Numbered from the stretch's first letter, positions 10,001 through 16,738 are shown. The stretch: 64,000 nt of DNA from Epilithonimonas xixisoli (GCF_004365655.1 NZ_SOEO01000003.1:1-64000), one strand, 5' to 3'. Translations and numbers: made by a program. The notes: generated from the letters alone by a model not told the origin.

Positions 10001-12560
10001 TCAACTTACCACTGCTACAGGAACCGTAATTGTAGGTACTGGCTCTACAGCATCCAACCAAAACCTTGGCAATACTGTAGGCAATACAGCTACAACGATG
10101 GGAGTCCCAACAATTGTAGGTACAGGACAAAGCGTAGGACAATCTCAGTCTTTTGCTAAAAATGATTGTTTGGATAGTGATGGCGATGGCATCCCGGACT
10201 GGGATGATGTGGATGATGATAATGATGGTATTTTGGATACGGCAGAATGTAGCAATACAATTACCGATTTGGCAAATGCCTACTCAGGAGGCGCATTGAA
10301 AAATATTGCACCTTCAGATTTTGGCTTAGCTTTAAATGTAAAACATCAGAACGTCACCAAAGATTTAAGTTCAAAATTTGGATATCCAGCCAATTCGGGT
10401 GCCGTAATCATTTCAATCAAAAACGCTTCTGTACATCCAACAGCAGATGCCTGGTGGACAAAGAATGGCGAGCAACCTTCTGTTTGGAATGTTACGGGGA
10501 CTATGAGTGCATTTGTTCTGATGGCCCAAAATACAGAGTATTATGGTAATGACAGCAAGACAATCCATATTTATGACAGCACACCGGTAATCCCTATCAC
10601 ATTACCTGGATTGGAAAACCAAACACCTGTTGCAGGTCAATGGAGCATTGTGGATACACCAACACAAAAAACACTGAATGACCTTAATACCGATACCTCT
10701 TACCAAGAGTATGGAAACTGGAGATATGCCAATATGAATTTTGGAGCTAAATCTTTTGGATTCTCTACCACTACAGCATTTGCTGAACCTACCTATGCCG
10801 TAATGATGTATTTGGAGTGTGATGCGGATATGGATGGCGTACCAAATCGTTTAGACTTAGATTCCGACGCAGACGGCTGTTCCGATGCTATGGAAGGTGG
10901 TGCAAGTATTACAGAATCTCAACTGGTAACAGCTGGCGGAACTGTAAATGGAGGAAGTACAGCTGTAAATCAGAACTTGTGTGCAAGCTCAACCTGTGTA
11001 AGTACCAGCGGAAGCAACATAGGTTTGCCACAGCTCTCTCCATTATCTTCAGGATATAGTAACAATACAGGGCAAACTGTTGGCGATTCTCAAAATGCAT
11101 TGGTAAATAGTTGTCCAAGCCCTTGTGCGATTACAGCAACCAATCCAGATTCAGATGGAGATGGTATTAGTGATGCTTGCGACCTGGATAGTGACAATGA
11201 TGGAATTCTGGATACCAACGAAGGGCGATGCTCCATTCCTACAAAAACCACAACTTGGACTACATCAGCCGGTGGTTCTGCATCTGTCACAGTAACCTCT
11301 ACGGCTACTGTACCAGGTATTAAGTTTACTTCTGCTCCGCAAGTATTAGGAGCAGCAAATAATACAAGTGCCATAAGTTTTGCAAATCATACGTTTAACC
11401 CTACTAACTTTTGGTACACTCCGGGGATCGCTGGTAGTCCATCCTTACAGTTTGACCAGTTTTGGGATATTAACCAAGAAGATGCTGACACTGCTGCTAG
11501 TTATGATGCAGGAAAAAGAACAATTACCATCGTTTTTCCATCACCTATTAACAAGTTATTGTTTAATATAGACCGCCTAGGAGGAAATGGTACCATAAAT
11601 CCAGGTGTTAGTACACGCTACACTAACTCAACAGAGTTTACTATGATATCACTGAATTTTATGATGACAAAGTTGGCTGGTAATCCGCAATTTATTGTTA
11701 CAGCAGATAAATTCTACAGAGAACCTTATGTAGATATAGGAATTGTAAGCCCGGGTGGTGAAGCAACTCCAGCATCAGGATTGCCAGCAAGTTATGGTAC
11801 TGCCGCGGGAACAGTAGAAATCAAAAAAACAGATGGCTCCTCTTTTACAACTGTAGTTTTCTCTACAACGGGTATTGGTGCAGAAGGATTAGGAGATGAT
11901 GCGATGGAAGTTATATTAGAAGGCTGTACAGACAGAGATACGGATTTGGACGGCACCCCAGATTACCTAGACTTAGATTCTGATAATGACGGCTGCTCAG
12001 ATGCCTTAGAAGGAGGTGCAAGCATAACGGAATATCAGCTTGTAACCGCTGGCGGAACTGTAACCGGAGGAACCAGCACAGTAAACCAAAACTTATGCGC
12101 AAGCTCAGCTTGTGTTAGTGCAAGCGGAAGCAACATAGGATTGCCACAAATTTTACCATTGCCTACAGGCTACAGCAACACCACAGGACAAACAGTTGGT
12201 AATTCTATAAATGCGTTAGTGAATGATTGTCTTTGTTATGAATCTCCCGAAGATGTGAGTGCAATAGTTCCAGTAAATCACGGCATCTCTGCACTAGGAA
12301 GAGCGGGCGCAGAAAATGGTAACTGGCCAATGCTTAGAAATTCTGCATACACAGCACTAGAGGCTAAGACCAAAGGTTTTGTGGTAACCAGAACTACCAG
12401 CCCGGAAACTACAATTGCAATTCCTGTAGTCGGGATGATGGTTTTTGATACAGATGAAGACGCTGGCAAAGGTTGTTTGAAAATCTACACCGGTTCTGGC
12501 GTGGGAGAAGGATGGAAATGTTTCACAACACAAGGCTGTCCGCCACCTCCAGGTAAGTAG
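7062..12560 (+). CDS. Giant secreted protein with thrombospondin type 3 repeats
   Basis: The product has 1832 residues and a signal peptide ending near HAQC (residue about 25). Residues 25-740 are Thr/Asn-rich beta-sandwich-like modules with repeated 'YTDACG' and 'DTCG' motifs. The region from about 745 on contains Ca-binding thrombospondin type 3-like clusters (DSDNDGVDNACDLDDDNDGI and relatives near 748, 948, 1038, 1255, 1365 and 1625). Three long repeats of about 90-100 residues each begin with D-DGIPDYLDLDSDNDGC or a variant. The end lacks a T9SS type A domain. Instead it carries a conserved-looking tail (ISALGRAGAENGNWPM ... AKTKGFVVTR ... GMMVFDT ... CLKIYTG ... W-CF) and stops at PPPGK. 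It is probably an adhesin-like surface or matrix protein; the export route beyond the inner membrane is unclear. The next gene follows after 43 bases and is probably co-transcribed. An alternative start is Met4. Confidence 0.8.
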   Translation: MIMMKKKSLFIALLLTIFSIYIHAQCTNTGVRPGDSYTAVGWKPVCNGGTDGFIRIGAITSNAGNNVNRYYSARILTAIGGTMVSTHPIPGNATSFDITGLPAGNYVVDIIDQCGNTSADKAVTIPVTPVKTINWTGSYLLVDKKTVTTCGDTYTYRFSYDDLIGNGETFTFTITNNLGATILLPINSTRIPGIGYGTNWASVDIPHSFFNGADITVSLSGNLCSTPVVNKIISPPTGPFKMKPGGGGVGIQNVNSATNQCVYGYNLFRKRQLGTNLITATIVETVGGLPAYNIEGNLIPTFNGNVTYENIGSTETLIFSKLKYNTSYTITYTDACGLVDTEVINYAQPPFATVQPASCLKFGSGGNLSTFLDNAGTLRVNVSDADILVPPLTFTINSGPATWTSALGLNPVTTNIVYPITAVTNTVNTFDTYQLPAFNDPFKQGLLPPGTYNVTYTDACGHTSTTNATITAACSPQMSMIKTLDYCSQNNGTVNLNYYISPLGAYDDVRIVLFNSSNAIIASDLQINSSGVNFNGLAPGTYKVRFGGVKYDNHNEIVDYIGMPNMPRLPGGFIYEETIVISPLAPLSFSSIATCNGTTTGVAIGGTAPYTYTLYDASGTTVVQPTQPTGSFSGLTVGATYQMRATDTCGRTFNQSFVVAASVLAPTIGIVVQQSCTAPVSSVQLSDLPDGDWIITDSLGGVTFNGTGSTTTLNNLPAGVHTFTVTSGTCTSSASASVTMSPATISGMDSDNDGVDNACDLDDDNDGILDIDEQTCLSSISIGVNPNPVASESYGETIATYTEVSGSVRPITFGGYNGFEPSYPSKVRIDYSKNFINYAFRVADMDNLEKVRLYVYDKTGALITNLLPYVTYKGSGINATTGTGYSLTIEATSDAGGVSNSFDPANYIDFKIPIEISRIDFEYFDRSAVSGASMTPEYYFLSGCVAKDTDGDGIPDYLDLDSDNDGCLDAIEGGANITASQLTTATGTVIVGTGSTASNQNLGNTVGNTATTMGVPTIVGTGQSVGQSQSFAKNDCLDSDGDGIPDWDDVDDDNDGILDTAECSNTITDLANAYSGGALKNIAPSDFGLALNVKHQNVTKDLSSKFGYPANSGAVIISIKNASVHPTADAWWTKNGEQPSVWNVTGTMSAFVLMAQNTEYYGNDSKTIHIYDSTPVIPITLPGLENQTPVAGQWSIVDTPTQKTLNDLNTDTSYQEYGNWRYANMNFGAKSFGFSTTTAFAEPTYAVMMYLECDADMDGVPNRLDLDSDADGCSDAMEGGASITESQLVTAGGTVNGGSTAVNQNLCASSTCVSTSGSNIGLPQLSPLSSGYSNNTGQTVGDSQNALVNSCPSPCAITATNPDSDGDGISDACDLDSDNDGILDTNEGRCSIPTKTTTWTTSAGGSASVTVTSTATVPGIKFTSAPQVLGAANNTSAISFANHTFNPTNFWYTPGIAGSPSLQFDQFWDINQEDADTAASYDAGKRTITIVFPSPINKLLFNIDRLGGNGTINPGVSTRYTNSTEFTMISLNFMMTKLAGNPQFIVTADKFYREPYVDIGIVSPGGEATPASGLPASYGTAAGTVEIKKTDGSSFTTVVFSTTGIGAEGLGDDAMEVILEGCTDRDTDLDGTPDYLDLDSDNDGCSDALEGGASITEYQLVTAGGTVTGGTSTVNQNLCASSACVSASGSNIGLPQILPLPTGYSNTTGQTVGNSINALVNDCLCYESPEDVSAIVPVNHGISALGRAGAENGNWPMLRNSAYTALEAKTKGFVVTRTTSPETTIAIPVVGMMVFDTDEDAGKGCLKIYTGSGVGEGWKCFTTQGCPPPPGK
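9904..10170 (+). repeat. Internal repeat copy 1 of giant surface gene
   Basis: It encodes a module starting with an Asp-rich calcium-binding motif (DGDGIPDYLDLDSDNDGC), then AIEGGANITASQL, a Gly/Thr-rich stretch and NQNLGN ... GQSVGQSQ ... NDC. The module recurs twice more in the same gene. This copy is the most diverged of the three. Confidence 0.7.
10819..11115 (+). repeat. Internal repeat copy 2 of giant surface gene
   Basis: This is the same module as copies 1 and 3. It encodes DSDADGCSDAMEGGASI, ESQLVTAGGTV, NQNLCASS and SGSNIGLPQLSPL. It is closely similar to copy 3 in both protein and DNA, which suggests a more recent duplication or gene conversion between the two. Confidence 0.75.
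11932..12230 (+). repeat. Internal repeat copy 3 of giant surface gene
   Basis: It encodes DSDNDGCSDALEGGASI, EYQLVTAGGTV, NQNLCASSACV, SGSNIGLPQILPL and ends NALVNDC. It is the nearest relative of copy 2. It directly precedes the conserved C-terminal tail of the protein. Confidence 0.75.
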
Positions 12561-12603
12561 ATTTCCAGATAGACCAATCATTAATTTAAAATTTATAAAA
12601 AAG

Positions 12604-13179
12604 ATGAACAAGATATTTTCAATGGTACTAATAAGTGTCTCCATCACAACCTTTTCTCAGGTAAGAATAGGAAAGTCAGATGCAACTTCTCTTAGCAGTA
12701 CTTCTGTTTTGGTGGAGTTTGGAGATACAAAAGATAAAGGAATTGTATTGCCCTATATAGAAACCTTACCTGCCGAAGGTACTGCAACAGCCACAGGTGG
12801 TGCTATCATTTTTGATGTTTCTGCTAACGCCGAATATAAGATAAAAGTCAAAAACCAAAATGTTGGCTGGCGAGACCTCAGCATTCAATCCGGGTTTTCC
12901 TCCGCTGTAGAAAGCGTGGTAAAACCAGCACAGACAGCGCCATTGGCGGATAACACCAATGCAAAAGCAATCATAGGAGCAGCGACTTCTACTGCAGATG
13001 GTATCTTGGTCTTGGAGTCTGCAGACAAAGCAATGGTTCTCCCCATTGTAGATGATTATAAAGCAATTAAAAATCCTTCTCCTGGTATGCTGGCATTCTT
13101 GAGAGGACTTACAGCGGATGAGCATCGCTTGATAGTTTTCAACGGACAGAAATGGACATTTTGGAGACCAAAGAAATAA
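12604..13179 (+). CDS. Exported partner of giant surface protein
   Basis: The product has 191 residues with a signal peptide of about 19 residues (ending TTFS) and a mature start QVRIGKSDATSL. It is a beta-rich domain with GIVLPYIETLP, AIIFDVSANAEYKIKVKNQNVGW, a linker, and GILVLESADKAMVLPIV. The C-terminal part (GMLAFLRG ... LIVFNGQKWTFWRP) resembles the tail of the preceding 1832-residue protein (GMMVFDT ... CLKIYTG ... W-CF). The 43-base spacing suggests co-transcription. It may be an interacting surface subunit; that is inferred from similarity and context. It has no T9SS type A domain. Stem-loop unit A starts 70 bases downstream. Confidence 0.7.
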   Translation: MNKIFSMVLISVSITTFSQVRIGKSDATSLSSTSVLVEFGDTKDKGIVLPYIETLPAEGTATATGGAIIFDVSANAEYKIKVKNQNVGWRDLSIQSGFSSAVESVVKPAQTAPLADNTNAKAIIGAATSTADGILVLESADKAMVLPIVDDYKAIKNPSPGMLAFLRGLTADEHRLIVFNGQKWTFWRPKK

Positions 13180-13248
13180 TGCTGAAAAAGTCAATCCGTA
13201 ACAACGCCAGAAAATTAAAATCTGATAAACTTCAATCATTTAAAAAAA

Positions 13249-13366
13249 ACTAATAACCTCAATATTACTTACAATTAAAGTTTTTTCTTTAGTTAAAAGT
13301 TGTTTTTTACTCCGGGAGTTCTTTTTTCTCCCAAGTTATCTGTAATGTTCTTCCGGAGTTTTTTTG
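13249..13366 (+). ncRNA. Two-hairpin unit A
   Basis: The leader is ACTAATAACCTCAA. A weak A/T hairpin follows (13271-13303), then ACTCCGG (13309-13315) pairs with CCGGAGT (13353-13359) ahead of a run of seven T. It is the first of five tandem units. By position it could be the terminator of the 191-residue protein gene, but it shares its architecture with units that have no gene upstream. Confidence 0.5.
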
Positions 13367-13373
13367 AAATAAA

Positions 13374-13482
13374 ACTAATATCCTAAAAATAGTTAGTCTT
13401 TAGATATTCCCATATGTTCTGACTATTTTATCTTCGGTTGGGATGTTTTTTTTGGAGATTAAACCATCCTGCCGGAGTTTTT
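13374..13482 (+). ncRNA. Two-hairpin unit B
   Basis: The leader is ACTAATATCCTAAAAATAG. The first hairpin is AAAATAG (13386-13392) with CTATTTT (13423-13429). The second hairpin pairs TTCGG-T-TGGGATG (13433-13445) with CATCCTGCCGG (13465-13475) through a bulged T, followed by AGTTTTT. The bulged T lies at the same place as in unit C. Confidence 0.5.
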
Positions 13483-13497
13483 AAAATAAACAATAGT

Positions 13498-13627
13498 AAA
13501 ATTACTAATCTAAAAAAATAACCACTCATAAATAGTTTGAAGGCTAGATTTTAAAAAGGTCACAAAACTATTTTGCTCCGATTGGGATGCTTAGTTTCAT
13601 TTGTGTAATCCCATCGGAGATTTTTTA
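13498..13627 (+). ncRNA. Two-hairpin unit C (best preserved)
   Basis: The leader is TTACTAATCTAAAAAAATA. The first hairpin is AAATAGTTT (13530-13538) with AAACTATTT (13565-13573), perfect over 9 bp. The second is CTCCGAT-t-GGGAT (13576-13588) with ATCCCATCGGAG (13608-13619), perfect over 12 bp apart from one bulged T, followed by ATTTTTT. This is the clearest copy of the family. Confidence 0.55.
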
Positions 13628-13630
13628 ATA

Positions 13631-13745
13631 ATATACTAACCTAACAATAGCCGTTTTTCATTTTATGAAATTGTTAATACTTAAAATCTTCAGCTATCTT
13701 ACTCCAGATAGGAAGTTTTGCGAGTACTATCATCCTGCTATAGAT
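13631..13745 (+). ncRNA. Two-hairpin unit D (degenerate)
   Basis: The leader is ATACTAACCTAACAATAG. The first hairpin is ATAGC (13647-13651) with GCTAT (13693-13697). The second has a left arm CTCCAGATAGGA and a right arm CATCCTGCTATAG that pair imperfectly. There is no T run, so this copy should not terminate transcription. This argues against all units being simple terminators. Confidence 0.4.
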
Positions 13746-13749
13746 TGAA

Positions 13750-13850
13750 CAAAAAACACATATATAAAAGACTTAGATGTAGAGTTTCTAAGTTTTCTCT
13801 CTCTGCATGGGGTGCTGTTTTTCGTGTCAGCCTCTCACCGGAGATTTTAG
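13750..13850 (+). ncRNA. Two-hairpin unit E
   Basis: The first hairpin is ACTTAGA (13771-13777) with TCTAAGT (13787-13793), perfect over 7 bp. The second has a left arm CTCTGCATGGGGTGCTG and a right arm CAGCCTCTCACCGGAG, then ATTTTAG. It ends about 50 bases before the first HTH gene, so it may form part of that gene's leader. Confidence 0.4.
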
Positions 13851-13901
13851 TTCAAAAATGTTAAGATTGAGCCTTGATATTCATAGATAATATATACAAA
13901 G

Positions 13902-14324
13902 ATGAGTTTTAAAAACATCCATATTGGTAAACTACTGGAGAAGAGGGTTGAAGAATGCGATATAGAAATCGACAGAATTTGTAACTTTTTGAATTGCTCC
14001 GAAGAAGAGGTTCAAAAGATGTATGAATGCAAAAGCCTTGACACAGAGCTACTCCTAAGATGGAGCAAACTTCTTGAGTATGACTTTTTCAGACTCTATA
14101 CACAACATTTGATTTTGTTCGCACCACAATCTGCTTCTCAAAAGATAAAAAACCTTGAAAAGTCTCCACTACCCCAATTTAGAAAAAACATCTACACGAA
14201 GGAAGTTATAGATTTTATTCTGGAAGAGATCACGACAGGGAACAAAACAAAATTACAGATTGTAGAAGAATATAAAATTCCAAAAACCACCCTCTATAAA
14301 TGGATAAGCAAATACAAAAATTAG
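13902..14324 (+). CDS. Two-HTH protein, transposase-OrfA-like C-terminus
   Basis: The product has 140 residues. The N-terminal part (about 8-70, HIGKLLEKRVEECDIEID ... LLLRWSKLLEYDFFRLY) looks like an XRE-type helix-turn-helix. The C-terminal part (about 93-138, YTKEVIDFILEEI ... EEYKIPKTTLYKWISKY) resembles the HTH of IS3-family OrfA proteins. I recall similar proteins recurring in Chryseobacterium genomes near surface-protein genes, without a known function. No catalytic transposase (DDE) gene is nearby, so this is not a working insertion sequence. It begins a run of three tightly packed ORFs and follows the stem-loop array directly. Confidence 0.65.
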   Translation: MSFKNIHIGKLLEKRVEECDIEIDRICNFLNCSEEEVQKMYECKSLDTELLLRWSKLLEYDFFRLYTQHLILFAPQSASQKIKNLEKSPLPQFRKNIYTKEVIDFILEEITTGNKTKLQIVEEYKIPKTTLYKWISKYKN

Positions 14325-14653
14325 CATTGCTGGTAAAAATGTATCTCAATGAGTCTAAAGAGCAATTGCTTGAAGATTTAGGCTCACCCAACAAGTATTC
14401 TAACAAACATATATGGTTTTACACCAATTATAGATTTTTGATATTTCAAGATGAAATTGCATTTATTTTTGAGAGAGATAGGGTTGTAGATATTGTTATA
14501 ACAGAGTATGTTCTTTGGAGGAAAGTGAGTAATATATTTTTCTACGAAGGGCAAATTCCGGAGTATAAAGTGAACCGATTATCCAAAAAAATTAGAAAAT
14601 ATGGGAACTCTACAACCAGATTACAAACGAATCTATACAGATATTCTGAATAA
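14300..14653 (+). CDS. Hypothetical protein between HTH genes
   Basis: The product has 117 residues from the ATG at 14300, which overlaps the previous gene by 25 bases. Met14 (14339) would start just after that gene's stop and may be the real start. The protein is rich in aromatic and basic residues (NKHIWFYTNYRFLIFQDEIAFIFERDRVVDIVITEYVLW) and has no recognised domain. Its 3' end overlaps the next ORF by 53 bases, and its last 15 residues look like an out-of-frame reading of that gene. This hints at a lost original stop codon. Confidence 0.5.
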   Translation: MDKQIQKLALLVKMYLNESKEQLLEDLGSPNKYSNKHIWFYTNYRFLIFQDEIAFIFERDRVVDIVITEYVLWRKVSNIFFYEGQIPEYKVNRLSKKIRKYGNSTTRLQTNLYRYSE

Positions 14654-14963
14654 AAAATATCCTGAAAAGAAAATGAGATGCGAGTCTATATTAATGAAAG
14701 AGAAAATCTCAGTCTTGGACGTTATACAATTGAATAAAGAAATATTTGGAGTACCCGATGCGGAAACAGCACGTTTCAACCAGAAACACCGCTCTTACAA
14801 TCCGTCTGATATCATTGAAATTCTAGAGTATCAGAAGAAAAACAAATTGAATAATATACAGCTGGCATTGCGTTTTAAACTAAGCAGAAATACTGTAGCA
14901 AAATGGAAGAAAATGAACATTGTTAAGTCCGGTAAAGGAGAATGTACAGAAAAGAAACATTAG
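14601..14963 (+). CDS. HTH protein, second of cassette
   Basis: The product has 120 residues. The N-terminus (LQPDYKRIYTDILNKKYPEKK) and the middle (SVLDVIQLNKEIFG ... FNQKHRSYNPSDIIEIL) look like a conserved Flavobacteriia family. The C-terminus (residues about 84-108, NNIQLALRFKLSRNTVAKWKKM) is a transposase-type HTH, analogous to the C-terminus of the first gene in the cassette. The start at 14601 is kept because the conserved part begins immediately after it, although it overlaps the upstream ORF. Function is unknown; DNA binding is inferred from the HTH. Confidence 0.6.
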   Translation: MGTLQPDYKRIYTDILNKKYPEKKMRCESILMKEKISVLDVIQLNKEIFGVPDAETARFNQKHRSYNPSDIIEILEYQKKNKLNNIQLALRFKLSRNTVAKWKKMNIVKSGKGECTEKKH

Positions 14964-14982
14964 CATTGTAATCTTGAGAAAA

Positions 14983-15273
14983 AGAGAAGCGCTGTAAGCC
15001 GGATTCTGTCGAGACTTGTTATTTATCTGCGTTTTACATTGCTGCAAAACTTTTGCTGCTTACCCCTCATCAATGCCCGAGCCGAACTTAACTGATGATA
15101 TACTTAGCATTGCACCGCATAGAGTTTACCTGGTTTCACTACAGCCGAACTGTACTTGCTTTCTGTTGCACTTGTCCTACTCTCGCAAGTGACGGATGTT
15201 ATCCGCTATGCTGCCCTATGGTGTCCGGACTTTCCTACCCAAAATAATCTGGATCAACAAGTCACGCTTCTCT
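14983..15273 (-). ncRNA. rnpB: RNase P RNA
   Basis: On the minus strand the RNA starts AGAGAAGCGTGAC at 15273. It carries the conserved GGAAAGTCCGGACACC block and the GGGCAGC segment, and ends with GGCTTACAGCGCTTCTCT. The first and last 9 bases (AGAGAAGCG / CGCTTCTCT) form helix P1. The ACAGAATCCGGCTTACAG 3' signature is typical of bacterial type A RNase P RNA, which matures tRNA 5' ends. A T-rich stretch follows the P1 stem and probably ends transcription. Confidence 0.93.
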
Positions 15274-15279
15274 GAGCTG

Positions 15280-15287
15280 CAAAAGTA
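15280..15287 (-). promoter_or_regulatory. -7 element of rnpB
   Basis: On the minus strand the sequence is TACTTTTG, an exact match to the Bacteroidetes -7 consensus TAnnTTTG. It ends 7 bases before the inferred RNA 5' end at 15273. No clear -33 TTG is visible at the expected distance. Confidence 0.6.
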
Positions 15288-15329
15288 CAAATTATTGTTT
15301 GAGTTTCTAATGGAATGCAAATGTTCTTT

Positions 15330-15455
15330 CTTGCGAAGCGCATCCCGGATGGAACGGCATGTTTGAGCTCATCCTGAAAATAGCTTGGAATGAGCGTTTG
15401 GCTTTTCAGGATAGCGAGTAGTGAGAGCCGGATAAGATGCCCAAATAATTGACGA
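15330..15455. repeat. Imperfect palindromic intergenic element
   Basis: The core ATCCTGAAAA / TTTTCAGGAT forms a 10-bp inverted repeat spaced by about 22 bases, inside a larger imperfect palindrome (GCGCATCCCGG ... CCGGATAAGATGC). It looks like a REP-type element rather than a gene and fills most of the gap between rnpB and the sigma factor gene. Confidence 0.5.
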
Positions 15456-15501
15456 GATAATTTTAAATTAATTTCGTAAAATCCTTATCTTCGTTTCCGG
15501 A

Positions 15502-15996
15502 ATGGAGAACAAACAGAAAGCTTTTTCTAAATTAATAAAGGATAACCAAGGACTTATCATCAAAGTCTCACGCCTTTATACCCATTCTTTGGAGGATCAA
15601 GAAGATCTTTTTCAGGAGATTGTGTTACAACTTTGGAAATCTTACGACTCATTCCAAGGTAATTCTAAAATTTCAACGTGGATGTATCGTGTGGCACTTA
15701 ACACAGCAATTACATTATTCCGAAAGAAAACGAGGCAACCACAGACCGACGAACTTCAGGATTTCCACAGCAAAGATTATCTTGAAGATAATGATGAAAA
15801 ACAGCAGCAAATCTCTTTACTTTACAAGGTCATCAAACTTCTACCAGATGTGGAAAGAGCGATCGTAATGATGTATCTGGACGATGAGCCTTATAAAGAA
15901 ATTGCTGAAACGCTGGGTATCACAGAGGTGAATGCCCGTGTGAAAATGAACAGACTAAAGAAAGTATTAAAAGAATTAATGATAAAGCATGCCTAA
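15502..15996 (+). CDS. ECF-type RNA polymerase sigma factor
   Basis: The product has 164 residues. Region 2 (about 10-75) contains the DQEDLFQEIVLQLWKSYDSFQGNSKISTWMYR pattern used for core binding and -10 recognition. Region 4 (about 110-160) has LPDVERAIVMMYLDDEPYKEIAETLGI followed by an HTH (NARVKMNRLKK). It directs RNA polymerase to a specific regulon, not predictable here. The next gene overlaps its end by 8 bases and encodes a membrane protein, the usual arrangement for a sigma factor with its regulator. A TATCTTCG box at 15486-15493 lies just upstream. Confidence 0.9.
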   Translation: MENKQKAFSKLIKDNQGLIIKVSRLYTHSLEDQEDLFQEIVLQLWKSYDSFQGNSKISTWMYRVALNTAITLFRKKTRQPQTDELQDFHSKDYLEDNDEKQQQISLLYKVIKLLPDVERAIVMMYLDDEPYKEIAETLGITEVNARVKMNRLKKVLKELMIKHA

Positions 15997-16687
15997 CTCA
16001 GACGATTTTGATATCGATTCGCTAAAGAAAACGTGGCAGGAGCAAGAGATTGCGGAAGACTACAATCAAAGCGAAATCGAATCTATGCTTAATAGAAAGT
16101 CCAGAAACTATGTGAAATATATTCTGTGGATCAGTGTGGCCGAATTTATCATTTTTGGGCTTGTGAATTTTTTGGCTTTGTTTTCGAAAGATTTCCATAC
16201 AGATTTTACGAGTATTCTGAATAGACTTCAAATCAGGGATCAAAACGAAATCGAGTTTTCGCTGGATCGGATCTACTATTGGATGAAGATTTTAAGTTTG
16301 ATCATAACGGGTATTTTTGTAGTGATTTTCTACAGAAATTATAATAGAATCAAAGTAGAATCTAATCTTAAAAAATTTATACAGCATATTTTTACTTTTA
16401 AGAAAACGGTTAATCTTTTCATTTTCAGCAATATATTTTTGTTGGTTCTTTTCATTGGAAGTTTTATAAGCTTTATTGTCTTTACGGTGAAGAGCCAAAA
16501 TGTCCATATAGATAATCCGACTTTCTGGGGATTGATTACCGGGGTAGTCTTCAGTTTGCTGATTTGCATTCTCCTAATTTTACTTTATTACAAATTGGCT
16601 TATGGGATTTTGCTAAACAGGCTTTCTGTGAATCTGAAACAGCTGGAGAAAATTGATTCCGAAAGAGAAGATTCTGAGCTTTTGTAG
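15989..16687 (+). CDS. Membrane protein paired with ECF sigma factor
   Basis: The product has 232 residues. A soluble acidic N-terminus (DFDIDSLKKTWQEQEIAEDY) precedes about four transmembrane segments near residues 44-66, 98-117, 148-170 and 178-202, and the protein ends in a charged tail. The 8-base overlap with the sigma factor gene implies translational coupling. By position it may be an anti-sigma factor, although it lacks a recognisable zinc-type anti-sigma motif. I do not recognise a named family with certainty. Confidence 0.65.
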   Translation: MPNSDDFDIDSLKKTWQEQEIAEDYNQSEIESMLNRKSRNYVKYILWISVAEFIIFGLVNFLALFSKDFHTDFTSILNRLQIRDQNEIEFSLDRIYYWMKILSLIITGIFVVIFYRNYNRIKVESNLKKFIQHIFTFKKTVNLFIFSNIFLLVLFIGSFISFIVFTVKSQNVHIDNPTFWGLITGVVFSLLICILLILLYYKLAYGILLNRLSVNLKQLEKIDSEREDSELL

Positions 16688-16730
16688 AACATTGTTAATC
16701 AATTAGATTAAGACTTTGCTACATTTTCCC

Positions 16731-16738
16731 TATCTTTG
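16731..16738 (+). promoter_or_regulatory. -7 element upstream of nusB
   Basis: TATCTTTG matches the TAnnTTTG consensus exactly and lies 25 bases before the nusB start codon. No TTG is seen at the ideal upstream spacing. Confidence 0.5.

Noticed and set aside
13249-13850. CRISPR array or integron attC cassette array
   Set aside because: The repeated parts vary in sequence and spacing, there are no equal spacers, and no cas or integrase gene is present in the window. The paired arms resemble attC only in having bulges.
13902-14963. Complete insertion sequence
   Set aside because: Only HTH-type small proteins were found; there is no DDE or other catalytic transposase, and no terminal inverted repeats or target duplication were seen.
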